Positions 22,524 through 33,446 of a DNA stretch of 64,000 bases are shown piece by piece; within the stretch, counting starts at the first letter, position 1, and each line of letters opens with the position of its first letter. The notes under the pieces are model-generated. The model made no database searches and had not been told where the DNA came from. It worked only from the letters and a program-made list of their open reading frames with translations. Made by a program: the position numbers and the translations under genes. This DNA is from Strongylocentrotus droebachiensis (lineage: Eukaryota > Echinodermata > Echinoidea > Camarodonta > Strongylocentrotidae). The stretch lies in assembly GCA_035222895.1 (NCBI GenBank), contig JAVYIG010002385.1:1-64000 (forward strand). Reading direction: 5' to 3'.

Positions 22524-25500
22524 GGCTATGCAGAATGCACCGTATTTGAAGAGCACAGTCAAAGTTGTATCATTGCACTCTTCTCTTGCCCCCCCCCCCC
22601 CCCCCCCCTCCTACTCCGGCGTTCCCCAGGCCCGCCCCTATATACAGCCATTATTGTGGCTAGCTCAGTACGTTAGTGAATTCACACTATTATGCGTGTT
22701 CCTTTTATCTTAGATTTACCGTAATTTCAGCCGTATTAGGCCTACTGCTAGAGAAATTAACCGTCTTTAGAGGCTCGAGAAAAAAGAAAAGAGAAAAAAA
22801 TCGCAGTAACCCTGAATTTCATATAAGAAAATGTATTCAACTTTAATGTCCCATTTGCAGGCCAAAAAAAATGGAAAGGTTAAATTCCAACATATGTTAT
22901 TACCAATGAAAAAAAAACAGTCAGTCACTCTATAGTGTCTGACAGTGAGGTCTAGAGAGTAAACGGGTTTCCTTGCATACTTTGAATACGAGGACACTGA
23001 TAACGTTTACATTTTACAGATAGGATATACCATGGAGCTTCTACGCTAGTAAATGCAAGCTCTAAAGAAAAAATGCATTGCACGTTATTTGGGACTCGTT
23101 CAAAGGTGAAGACAAAATCTACAAATTTATTTATTAACAAGTTAATGAATTTGAGTACCTGTCTTTTGCTTACGTTGGAATTGTGACATAAATGCATTAC
23201 GCAATGAACTATCGAGAACTATATTGGTTTAATCAGTCATATCCATGTTAATATTACTTTGTATAATTACTTAATTGTATTTATATATTTTTTAAAGGAT
23301 ATTTCAGGGGGCATGATATAATTATAGCCTATTATTGTTCTTTATTTTAGGTTTGTCTATTTTTCGTATTATTTAAATTTTATTTATATATTTTTGTTTT
23401 GTATCAATCTTATAACAAACCGTATACCGTGTGGCATTATACGTTCACTTGACACAATTGAAATAGAGAGGCTTTTCAGTTCCTATGATGAATGTGATAT
23501 TATATAAGCGTACCAGCATATTATACCCGAAAAAAGTGGTGGTTTCTCTTACCAACTATTATTATCCACGGTATTATGTTCATGAAAATGTACACTGTTG
23601 GTCATAAAGGTGGAATAATTATTTTTACTCCAATTTCTGGAATGATTTTGACAATGATTTATTCCTAATAGATCTAAATAATAGTATACATTCTCAGATT
23701 TTATTGAATAATAATTTGCGAGTGTTTGTTTTGCGAGAATGCTAAAGCATGTGTGTGTTAATCAACTAGGGGACCTACGCCCTTAAGTCATAACTGACAG
23801 TAATGAGGATTGATGGCTCATAAAAGGGCACATTATATAGCACATCTACACGGTTTTGATTCTGGGGCCTCACACTAATGAGGCCATTGCTTAGCCACTG
23901 AATCATGACTGTACGCAGCGGGGGCTAAATTAAGGGTACGTCGCCGCCCCCACAAATACAAACAAAAATGCAATAAATTATCAATAATTCATTGCATTTT
24001 GCCCCGACCCCTAACATAAACAAATCCTCTATGTGGGCATGCCTTGAACCATAGTGCATGGCCCTACAGAGGAATCTTTCCCGTTTGGGCACCGGGGGAA
24101 AATGCAATGAATTATTGATAATTTATTGAATTTTCTTAGTTTTTTGTATTTGTGGGGCGGCGACGTACCCTAGCTCCCGCTGTGTACAGTCATGATTCAG
24201 TGGCTAAGCAATGGCCCCGTTACTGTAAGCCTCCAGGTTCAAAACCGTGTCGATGTGCTATATTAGTGCCCTTTTATGAGGCATCAATCCTCATCACTGT
24301 CAGTTATGACTTAAGAACGTAGGCCCCTGGTTGATTAGCATTGTAGCATACACATGCTTTAGCATTCTCGCAAAACAAACACTCACATATTATTATTTAA
24401 TATAATCTGAGAACGTATACTATTATCTAGAGCTATTAGGAATAAATCATTGTCAAAATCATTCCATATATTAGGGTAAAAATAATTCCACCATTATGAC
24501 CAAAAGTGTATGATTAAAAAAAAGAAAAAAGATGCAGAAACCAATAAATCAAATCAAATCAAATCAAATCAAACTGAAAAGTAAGAATAAGAAAGACACT
24601 CTGAAAATAAAACTACCAGAGAATTTATGTATACGGGCTAAGCTGACCTTAAATTGTCTGGCTTCCAGGCCAAGGAACATGGACCATTATGCCCCGATCA
24701 CACTCTCCTAATAAGGTTAAACGTCTAAGCTTATACTTGGTACATAATGGTACATCAAACAGGAGTAGTGATTATAACCTCCTCCCATTGCAGTAACTAA
24801 AAGCAATACAGATACAAACGAGACAATTTTTGGTTAGACTGTAGAGTACCTCATCATAAGGGGTAATGTAGCCAGCTTTTAACTAATGGTTTAAACATTG
24901 TAATATAAGTGAAGTACTGTAAAAGTGGATAAAGACGATAACAGTTGTATTGTACCATTCTCCTTTTTTCTACTCTCTATTTAGGGCCAAATGACGAAGT
25001 TCCTTCGGCACCCATCGTCTGTCCGAACGGTAAGTGACAATGCTGAATATGAGAAGGATCAATGGTTAATATGCAAGCCGATTATTTGCTTAATACTAAC
25101 TCTTTTTTCTTTAATAAAAAAAAAATGATCACCAGTATGGCCCTAAAGGAAATTTCTTGATAAAATAACGCACGTTGATTACGTACGGTCGTACCATCAT
25201 GTTTGTGTGACTTTTATAATCAAATAACGACCTGAATTGGGAAATGCATTCGTTTGTTCTGTTTCATTCCTATAATTATATTCTTATAAATTCAGATATA
25301 TTATACGACATAAAATAGTGATGACCCCCCCCCCCCGCACTAAAAATACGAGGTTATGATGGCATGACTTAGTTGTAGTTTATTAGTATTAGCGTTGAAG
25401 TCTTTCTGCTGGTAAACTGTCTCGTTTCAGGTAATATAAGTCAGTTCCAGAGATAGGGCCTAGTTCAGGTCATAACTATAGGCAATCCAAGCTCGACATT

Positions 25501-28500
25501 ATAAATCCTTTCTCTTCAATTTTTTGTTTGTTAAACCTCTTTTCAACATCATCACCATTACTTTTTGACAATGTTCTGTGTTCCTTCTATATGCCTCTTC
25601 ACGCAAATAAAGCTGTACGATTCATAAATTCAATTTCTTTTCACTTTGCAGATGCTGACACCTGCTTTTCTTACTCTTTTACAATCGAACGATGCCAGAC
25701 GAATTCAAGCTTTTCTCCTGAATTCTACTGCAATTGTGATTCCGACTGCGATCATTTTGAAGATTGTTGCTATGGACATAGGAACGAGAACGCGTCTATG
25801 CGAGCAATGGAGGCCAAGTTCTTCCCAGAAAAGCAATACTGGAGTTGTACCTCGTTCACGATTGGTATTGAATGGTCAACGGCTTGCATTCGTGATGTCC
25901 TTGTGGTGAGCAGATGTCCATCTTCAGCTAGGATAGACCCTTGCTTGGTACAGAGATGTGAGCACCCGCTTGTGAATGACACTGTCCTCTTTGACTTCCA
26001 GGAGATCATCTACCGCAACAGGTATTGCGCTCTGTGCCACAGCGTGAACTCATCGGAACTCATCCCTTACATCATTTTCACACCTTGTTTGGACAACAGA
26101 CAAAGTGGGAGCAATCTTTGTGGACAACAACCATTTTTAGTCAATGGAAGTGCCCCGCCACCTATTCGCTGGTGTGTCCATGACAGTGCCATCATATCGC
26201 ACTGTGATTCACAAACAGGAGCAGGCGCGCCGTGTTTGAACGAAACGGAGAGAGTCATGATCAACGGTAGTATCTACAAGAACATTGATTGTGCAGAATG
26301 CAACGGAGTCTTTGTGGATAACAGTTCGAGTCTTAGAAGCAACTGTGAATTTAATTCCGATGGCCAAAGTATTCCGAGTTATTTTCCTTACAACGAGCCA
26401 GTCTTCGATATCACCTACATATACCCTCAGCTGCAATGCATGAATGGTCTTCAATTGTCTGGTACTGAATGCGTTCCAGAGGTCGGCTCCTGGCCTGATT
26501 GCAGGAACAGACAAATCATATTGGGTGTCATCACCAACGGATCTCTGCAGTGCTTCGATGGTTTCGAAATCCTGAAGATTCAGGCCTACAACAACTATCC
26601 CAATACCACTATCTATGAACTGAAGGAAGAGGAATATGACGGAAGTAAAGTAAGCTTCATGGCGTTTCCAGCAAACATCCTACCGCAAAAGACCCAACTG
26701 GAAGGCTTCACCGAAAGCATACTGGGGAAGATCTGGAGCACCTGTTGCCGGGACAACACCATTATCATTTATGAAATGTGTGACATTGAACATGAACTAT
26801 CCACTGGCAACAATGTCAATCTTACTTGGATATCCGGCGATATCGACTTGTTTGAACCTGTACTCATCAATGGAACAACGTATATCATCTACAATCATAC
26901 CACCTTCGTGACGCCATGGAACTGGTACAATAACACTTATTACAAACGTTTCTCAAGGGAGTGGAAGTTCTCCATAGAACAGTCCTTCTTGCTTCACGGA
27001 CAGATTGTTAACATCGACACTTGCGCGTACATCGTTGTTGAAAACTCTCTTATTACCGAAAATGAGAGAGATAATGTTACATACTTGGTAGGTGCAAAAT
27101 ACCTTCTTATTTAGTTTACTAAAGCTGACAAACTAGCGATGTCATACCTGATTTCTTTTACAAAGTCATGATACACCAGTGTCTAATTAAACATGATCTT
27201 AAACGTTCATGGATTGTAGCCCGTGCGAAATATTAAAGAAAACTGTTGCTCTTATAAGTTAACCACCCCAACAATAATTTATTCCCTTCATCAAAACAAT
27301 TCACATTATGCGGTATTTTCGTCATACTTTCTAATATCTTGTCACTCTCAGATATACCAGGACATCCCATTTCCTCCAGACAGCTACATTCGTTACCCGA
27401 ATGGCTCTGTCCGTCTCTGCTGGACTGGACCCGATCATCCAGAACCTGTCAGCATGTTCCAGTACTCCAAAGGGCAGAATATACTGAACCTCATACTCGT
27501 TATACTTTCCTCCATCTGTCTCTTGGCGACGTTGCTCACGTACTGTATCTTCAAGCCTCTGAGGAACCTCCAAGGCCTATCAATCATGAGCTTTGTGTCG
27601 GCCCTTTTTGTTGCGCAGGTCAGTGCCAGGACTGTGTGCTTTTATTTTGTTTAAATTAATTTGCCGACAAAATGCAATGTAATTCTCAAAGCTCACATCT
27701 GCCTTTTGAGATTTCTCGACAAAGACCCCTGACTTACTTGGCCTTGTACTTCGATTAAACTTCTCAAGTTTGAGTTTAGATAATAATGAAAACAGGAGCA
27801 GTGCAGTTGCAGTTTTCCGTTCTTGTCCAAAAATTCTGAAATTCTTCTTGAGATACATGTATGTACTCGAAATTGGCAACCTTGTTAAATGTCAAGTCCG
27901 GTTGTTACAGTTTCTACCTAATTAACATTTCACTATCCCTCGTACGTTGCGTGCAATGACCTGTCGAAGATTTCTCCATGCAGATTGTTTGTAAAGGGTC
28001 ATAAATATTCTTAATTTTTCCATAGGTGATGCTCCAGTTCATCGCTCCTAACATGATATCTTTGCCAACTGTGTGTACGATAGCAGCTATCATCACTCAT
28101 TATTTCCTCCTCGCTGTCTTCACATGGACGAACATCCTGGCGTGGGACCTTGTTCGTCACTTCGCATCCTCATCTTTCCTACCGAAGAGAAATGGTGAGA
28201 CGAGACGTCTGATCGCCTACCTCATCATCGGCTGGTGTCTTCCTCTCATCATCGTCGTCCCCTGTCTGATTGTACAAGTTCAGAACCCTTCGATGTTTCG
28301 CTACGGCAAGATCGGGACATCATGTTGGATCTACCAAGCCAGGGCTATCGTGCTGGTTTTCTTGGTACCTGTCGCCGTCAGTTTCCTCGTCAACATCGTT
28401 CTCTTTTCGTTAACTGCCTACGGAATTCACAAGAGCAAGCGTGATGCTAGTGTTCTCCACGAAGGTGCTCATGAGCGACGGAAGGAGCTCTTCCACGAAC

Positions 28501-29625
28501 TGGTAGTCCACTTTAAGGTTTGTTCATAGTCTACGAGCCAGTATTATGTATTAACACGTTGCTTAAATGAATATACATGAACACCTATCACCAATGAGTA
28601 TGAACTTTATTTTATGCAGCTAAATTTACGTAAAACTTTGCAGAAACAAAATCAATTTCATCCCAAACATTTCTAACAGTGCAAAGAAAGAATGGCATAA
28701 CTTCCGAATGTAAAATACAAACATGAATAGCACAAGATTAAAAAAACAAGTAAAATTGATTTCTCTGGTTGTCATGGAATCCAGACGAAGTTGCTGTGCT
28801 AATGGCTGTGTCTAGATACTTCTTCCACATATCCGGACACCTACCCCCTGGACATACACCCCAGTCAACTACCCCGCAGGACAACTACCCCCGGACAACT
28901 ACACCCCGGACAACTACCCCCTAGGACAACTACCCTGTAAGACAACTTCCCCCAGACAACTACCCCAATAGTCGTCCTAAGGGGTAGTTGTCCAAGGGGG
29001 TAGTTGTCTGGGGGTAGTTGTCCGGGGGTAGTTGTCCCGGGTGGTAGTCTTCCTAGAGGCTGGTTGTCCTAGGGGGTAGTTGTCCTCGGGGGTAGTTGAC
29101 TGGGGTGGTTATCCGGGGTTGATGTCCAGGGGGAAGGTGTCCTAGAACATTTCTTCCAACATACATGCTATTTCTCTTGCTGCCGCCTCCTATACTCCTG
29201 TACAAGTCATGTATTTTGTCTGTAATCTCAAACACAAACTTATTTGTGTCGGATTTTATCTTTTCATGCGTCTCTCTCCCCTCTTAATTCACCATCACAT
29301 TGTCACTCCTTCTTAAACCGTTCAGATATCATGCCTGCTTGGGTTTGGATGGTCATTTGGATTCATCGCTGCCTTTGCCCAGGCTGCTGCTGTTTGGACA
29401 ATCTTCATCCTCACCAGCTCTCTGCAAGGGGTTTTTGTCTTCGTCTTCTTCGGCGCTAACCATCGGGTGAGAGGTCTCTGGCGAAAGAGAATCCGTGAAT
29501 CCAAGTCAGAAGGGAGAAGTACGAGTAACACAGGAACCAGATCTACGGGAACCAGTCGGGCGAGAGATAGGGAGAGGAAAAAGATAACAGCGTCGGGTTC
29601 AGCCTCGTCAGGTACACAAGTCTAA
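22129..29625 (+). CDS. Gene 2: SMB/Cys-rich seven-helix receptor (adhesion/Methuselah-like GPCR)
   Basis: Six exons: 22129-22288, 24985-25029, 25652-27087, 27352-27618, 28026-28517 and 29326-29625, giving 2700 nt and 899 aa with no stop. Residues 1-22 form a signal peptide (MALHRVLLLIFLLKTLPFCS). Residues 23-68 are an acidic linker. Residues about 69-110 form an SMB-like cluster (CNCDSDCDHFEDCC). The ectodomain to 547 has many Cys and N-x-S/T sites and two Y-x-N-x-x-C-A-x-C modules (RNRYCALCHS and KNIDCAECNG). Helices: TM1 591-613, TM2 623-645, TM3 653-676, TM4 698-719, TM5 742-766, TM6 801-820, TM7 822-844; then a Ser/Thr/Arg-rich tail. The Cys in TM3 (653), Cys-Trp in loop 2 (736-737) and S-L-Q-G in TM7 are class-B hallmarks. 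No GPS-type HL-S/T site was found. It should sit in the plasma membrane and signal through G proteins; ligand and tissue are unknown. A Methuselah-like versus adhesion (B2) assignment needs a tree. Confidence 0.85.
22460..22610. repeat. GA microsatellite and poly-G/poly-C runs in gene 2 intron 1
   Basis: (GA)n at about 22466-22512, then G and C homopolymers. Equivalent tracts of different length occur at 33620-33760 and 45705-45785, so they were present in the ancestral unit. Confidence 0.8.
22892..23030. repeat. Dispersed repeat, copy B
   Basis: Counterpart of 10545-10690, in the same orientation. The 3' part continues into sequence shared with gene 3 and gene 4 intron 1. Confidence 0.6.
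23593..24508. mobile_element. 916-bp foldback element with SINE-like arms
   Basis: TACACTGTTGGTCAT at 23591 is mirrored by the inverse at 24493-24510, with TA flanks (23591-23592 and 24509-24510). The arms pair over most of their length around 24050. Each arm carries 'cttaagtcataactgacagtaatgagg' and 'gccattgcttagccactgaatcatgac', which resemble the body and tRNA-like head of the SINE at 62690-62875. Position: gene 2 intron 1. Confidence 0.7.
24985..25029 (+). CDS. Gene 2 exon 2 (45-nt microexon)
   Basis: Between tatttag and gtaagtga. It reads G-PNDEVPSAPIVCPN-D across phase-1 junctions. The same exon at 37438 and 51884 confirms it. Confidence 0.85.
25652..27087 (+). CDS. Gene 2 exon 3 (SMB-like cluster and Cys-rich ectodomain)
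   Basis: 1436 nt, from ttgcag|AT-GCT-GAC to TAC-TTG|gtaggt (phase 1 to phase 0). The open frame extends upstream of the acceptor and past the donor, but those parts differ between copies and are intronic. Confidence 0.9.
27352..27618 (+). CDS. Gene 2 exon 4 (pre-TM1 region, TM1, TM2 start)
   Basis: 267 nt, phase 0 to 0, IYQDIPFPPDSYIRY to SALFVAQ. TM1 and the short basic loop TYCIFKPLRNLQG match class-B receptors. Confidence 0.9.
28026..28517 (+). CDS. Gene 2 exon 5 (TM2 end to TM5)
   Basis: 492 nt, phase 0 to 0, beginning GTG-ATG-CTC-CAG after catag and ending CAC-TTT-AAG|gtttgt. It holds TM3-TM5 and loop 2. Confidence 0.9.
28828..29150. mobile_element. Foldback minisatellite element, copy 1
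   Basis: Left half is tandem GGACAACTACCCC units and right half is GGGGTAGTTGTCC units, so the element is a large imperfect palindrome. Ends carry GGACACCTACC and GGTGTCC. Flanked by the exact 8-bp repeat TTCTTCCA (28820-28827 and 29151-29158), which suggests hAT-type insertion. Position: gene 2 intron 5; gene 3 intron 5 lacks it. Confidence 0.75.
29326..29625 (+). CDS. Gene 2 exon 6 (TM6, TM7, tail)
   Basis: 300 nt from gttcag|ATA-TCA-TGC to GTC-TAA. TM7 ends GVFVFVFFGAN, followed by RVRGLW and a tail with repeated S-T-N-T-G motifs. Confidence 0.9.
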   Translation: MSCLLGFGWSFGFIAAFAQAAAVWTIFILTSSLQGVFVFVFFGANHRVRGLWRKRIRESKSEGRSTSNTGTRSTGTSRARDRERKKITASGSASSGTQV

Positions 29626-30035
29626 AAGTTTGTCATTGACTTATAGACTTACAACCCGCAGATGAGAATAGGTTGTTTGGAATTGTCTACCCCCCCCCCC
29701 CCCCCGGAAAGTTTGGAGATGATCGGGAACAATGTTTGCCTGATGTTTGTTGCCTATACATTATTTTGTACTATACTTATGGAATGTGTTGATTTGGTTT
29801 GAAGGGCCAACGGTCCTTGTCAACGTTCCTTGATGACTGAAAATTACACGTATCTAGTGATAGAAAAGCAAAGCAGTAGAAAGACGAGGCATAAGCGGAT
29901 AACTGGTGAGGCCATTACAGAAACTGATGATTACTGCAAGATTCTGTGCTTTGGGGCTTTGAAAAGATGGTGGAAACTGGAAACTATGAAGGAATATAAT
30001 TAGAAAGTGGCGTGTTTTTGTATCAATGATGCATA

Positions 30036-30041
30036 AATAAA
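30036..30041 (+). terminator. Proximal candidate poly(A) signal of gene 2
   Basis: AATAAA about 410 bases after the stop. It is not exactly conserved in gene 3, so it is less likely than the distal site. Confidence 0.25.
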
Positions 30042-30915
30042 TGTATATCATGAGCCACATACTATCTGCGCATCGGCAGACGGATAAAGGTAATTTGTAC
30101 AAAAATATCAAACCCATCGTACTATGTGCTTTATCTGAAGTGCTTCTTCGGTTGTGTTGACGCCAGTCGTCTTCAAGTCTGTAGAAGAACCAATCAGGAA
30201 CAAGTTTTCAAACGGCTGATTTTAAAGGTAATACAAAGTTTTGGGAAATTTGAAAATTGGGTGGATAGTGAATCTTTACAATTTTGATATATTTGGATGC
30301 CCCTGTAGATGTATTATAAGCACTAAAAATATTAGCTCCTAAAACACTTCTATTTTCGAGAAAAATTGAATATAAAAATTTACCGGTGCTCCCGGTAAAT
30401 TTTGATAAATTTCAAATAGCGCCTATGGCCGTACAATGGTAGCTGCGACCATGAAAATCTCAGAATATGTAGTTGTGATATATAATTTCCAAATGGGAAT
30501 AGGTAATAGGATTTTAGTCAATAAACATTGTTTCATAGCTAAATTAATATCTTGACCTTGAGAGGGAGCTATACAACATAAAGAGTTTATTATTCATAAT
30601 TTCATAACTTTAGACTCGATTTCAACCGCGACAACGATCAATAAATAGTGTAGGAACGCATATGCTTCCAGTATGTTAATTTAAACCAAATTCATGACCC
30701 CATACCAAAACTTTGTAATACCTTTAAGTAAAGTGAACCCTGATTCGCCATTTGGAATAGGTTCAACCATAACGTGCCATATACTCCCGTTTTAATGTTT
30801 ATAAAAACCTCATCCAGATTTTGGGGAGGATTAAAAAAATGACTACCTTTTGAAAAGAAATACACTCTGTATAGCTAATTGGTGCACTCATGTATATAGC
30901 TGATGCATCCTGTGT

Positions 30916-31242
30916 GGTTTTAGGACACCTACCCCCTGGACATCCATCCCCCGGATAGCCATCCTCTAGGACGACTACCCCCTGGGACAACTACCCCGGA
31001 CAACTACCCCCGAGAACGACCATCCTCTAGGACAACTACCCCCGGACAACTATCCCATGAGTAGTTGTCCGGGTGGTAGTTGTCCTAGGGGTTAGTTGTC
31101 TGGGGTAGTTGTCTTGGGGGAAGTTGTCCTGAGGTAGTCGTCCTAGAGGGTGGTTGCCCTAGGGGGAAGTTGTCTAAGAGCGTAGTTGACTGGGGTTGGT
31201 TATCCGGGGGTGGATGTCCATGGGGTAGGTGTCCGGATACGA
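30916..31242. mobile_element. Foldback minisatellite element, copy 2
   Basis: Same structure as 28828-29150. Flanks are TCCTGTGT (30908-30915) and CCCTGTGT (31243-31250); gene 3 has the empty site 'gatgcaccctgtataagtaag'. Lies in the gene 2 3' region. Confidence 0.75.
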
Positions 31243-31360
31243 CCCTGTGTAAGTAAGAAAATACCATTTTTGTTAATTTTCTTATGGATTGTATATAAAT
31301 GGAGTGGTATGTGCATCACAATCACGTTCTTCTGATTGTTATCTTATTTGTATATTTCTC

Positions 31361-31366
31361 AATAAA
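31361..31366 (+). terminator. Distal candidate poly(A) signal of gene 2
   Basis: AATAAA inside the block 'tatttctcaataaaatttacctcctgtactcagtcaaa', which is kept at 43850 and 62034 at the same place downstream of genes 3 and 4. Confidence 0.4.
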
Positions 31367-31811
31367 ATTTACCTCCTGTACTCAGTCAAAAGTATGGAAC
31401 AAGTTACAATCTTTGAACACCGTGTCATCAAGACTTATCAATTAAGACCTCTGACAATCCAATTTTTCTAAAATTGGTGATGGTGGAGGAGGGGGGGGGG
31501 GGGTATATTTCTTAAATTTACCCCCAAAATCAATATCATGACTGTTTAACTAAAATTCTTCCAAACAAGAATGAAACGCTCCAATCCCGAAGTAAATTCA
31601 TATATTTTCTCCTCCATTCTGTGCACAATCAATATAAATATTAATCCATTCCAAATTTATTTAGTTATTCGCCACACCTTCATTGTGTAATAATCCAATC
31701 TGTCTCCATGTGTGCAATTTTAAGACTTGTTTTTAAATTCACGGGGTGGTTAAGATCATAAATATACTGAGTGTCATATGTGTTAATTTCTCTGAGATTT
31801 ATGGGTTACAT

Positions 31812-31925
31812 GTCGTTTTTCCGAAGGTTCGTATTTCCGAAGGTTAATAATTCCGAAGGTCCATAATTCCGAAGGTTCGTAATTCCGAAGGTCCGTTATT
31901 CCGAAGGTTCGTATTTCCGAAAATA
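31812..31925. repeat. Short minisatellite TTCCGAAGGTTCGTAA
   Basis: Six to seven head-to-tail units of about 16 bases with small variants (ggtccata, ggttaata). Lies between genes 2 and 3. Confidence 0.8.
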
Positions 31926-32139
31926 AAATATAAACAATTATTCATTTTCACCATTAAAGAGAAGGTTGAGTTCTAAGAAGAGGTGAAAAATTATTTGTGA
32001 GCGTTACTCATTCTTATTATGCAAGTGTGGAAGAACATCAGATATGACATGTTCCCTGAAAAGCATGGCTCTTCAAATGCCTTCATATTCTAAATATGCA
32101 TGTAACATCGAAAAAATCGGGGGGCCGGCTTTTTACGCC

Positions 32140-32355
32140 ACGTGTTCGTGTAGTCCCATATACATCTTTCTGTGTACAGTGTTTGTAACTTTATCAAGAC
32201 TTGGCCAAATTTCTTATCATTTTGATGATTCCAGAACCTTGCAATACACACAAATTCTTATATGCTAGATGATCAACCTTTTTTGTCGGTTCCACACCGT
32301 TTCTTTCACAATGCAATCGCATGACCAGAACTCAACTTCATCTTTAAAGTTCTTA
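32140..32355 (-). mobile_element. Partial copy of the TTAA-type element
   Basis: Reverse complement resembles 46395-46570, the left end of the piggyBac-like element, including 'tgatgattccagaaccttgca' and 'tttcacaatgcaatcgcatgacc'. It ends at tctTTAAAg. Truncated. Confidence 0.6.
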
Positions 32356-32439
32356 TAACATTTTAACAAGTTGAGATATGATTCAAAGCACTAAATGACA
32401 TTAAAGGGCGGGAGTGGTTTATTCTAAAACGCTCAAGAG

Positions 32440-32760
32440 ATGCCTGAAATACAGGCGCGGATCCAGGAGGCTGAGCGTGCCCCCCCCCCCCCCACCTCCC
32501 GTTAATAAAAGAAAGAGAGAGAGAGAGTGAAGGAAAAGAAAGGAAAAGGAAAGAGGAGAGAAATGGAAAGAAAGGAGAAGACGAAAAGAAAAAGGGGAAA
32601 GAAGGAGATAGTGGGCGAAAAGGGCTTTGCCTCCAAGGCTGCAATTGCCTCCCCCCCCCCCCCCCTCCAACCCCAAGCTATACAGCGATTCCAACGCCTA
32701 GGGCTGGGTGGATGCGGAAGGTGCGCGCGCGTGTGTGTGTGTTTGTGGTGGATTTCGGCA
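32440..32760. repeat. Low-complexity and hAT-like remnant between genes 2 and 3
   Basis: Contains 'caggcgcggatccagg' (hAT-like end), poly-C runs and an AG-rich tract. The open frames across it are low-complexity artefacts. Confidence 0.45.
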
Positions 32761-32769
32761 GAGGGTCAT

Positions 32770-33277
32770 CCTTTAAAAAAAAAATCAGGGTCCACAATAT
32801 CAATAGGCGATTTAACAACAGCCTGCACACAAAAATAGAAAATCTTGCCAATAGAATCTTTTCAATTTTCAATATTATTTTCACATTTATTTTTTATCTC
32901 CCTTGGAGCAGATCCCCTTGCTGCCGTGTGATCTTTCATACAAAGTTGTTGACATTTCATTAATTTAAAAGGCAACAGCGACCTTGCTGACGTCTCCTCT
33001 TGTTAAAACCTATTGACAGATACAAATTTATAAATTAGAATATTCTGACTCCTCTCTGTACACGTACAAGAAATAATCTTTTTATTTATGAAAATTGTAG
33101 AAAAAAAAGCGCGGGGTCGTACAAAAAGAAAAGAAGTCTACAAAAGGTGTAATATGTACGTTACAGGATTTACCATTTAGGTATCGCTCACTGCACACTA
33201 CAGCGGTAACAAGGTCATCTTGCACGTTCTTGCACATTTTCAACCATTATTGTTGTATTTTCAGCGGTTTGCGTAAA
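32770..33277 (+). promoter_or_regulatory. Conserved upstream region of gene 3
   Basis: Matches the upstream regions of genes 2 and 4. GCGCGGGGTCG lies at 33109-33119, 169 bases before the ATG. The TTTTCAG just before CGGTTTGCG again looks like a splice acceptor. Confidence 0.45.
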
Positions 33278-33446
33278 ATGGCTCTACATCGTGTCTTGTT
33301 GTTAGTTTTCTTGCTTAAAACTTTACCGTTCTGTTCTTGTTCTGATCCATATTGCGATCTTGATGGTGAAAATCAATATTCGTATGAGGACAGTTCAAGT
33401 GGTGCAGTAGACGTGGACTCGAATTCTTGGACGAGCGCTACAACCG
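33278..33446 (+). CDS. Gene 3 exon 1 (signal peptide, linker)
   Basis: 169 nt, phase 1 end at ACCG|gtgagt. Linker EDSSSGAVDVDSNSW is four residues longer than in gene 2 at the start of the acidic stretch. Confidence 0.85.

Noticed and set aside
25646-25909. Alternative frames and antisense frames over the receptor exons (for example 25770-26009 minus and 56636-57019 plus over the LINE)
   Set aside because: They are shadows of the conserved receptor or RT frame and show no independent family match.
27000-27420. A GPS/GAIN autoproteolysis site before TM1
   Set aside because: I looked for a Cys-rich HL-S/T site between the ectodomain end and TM1 in genes 2-4 and saw none; the residues there are SLITENERDNVTYL then IYQDIPFPP.
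28828-29150. CRISPR-like array of short repeats
   Set aside because: Units are contiguous, variable and inverted about a centre, with no unique spacers and no cas genes; the context is eukaryotic.
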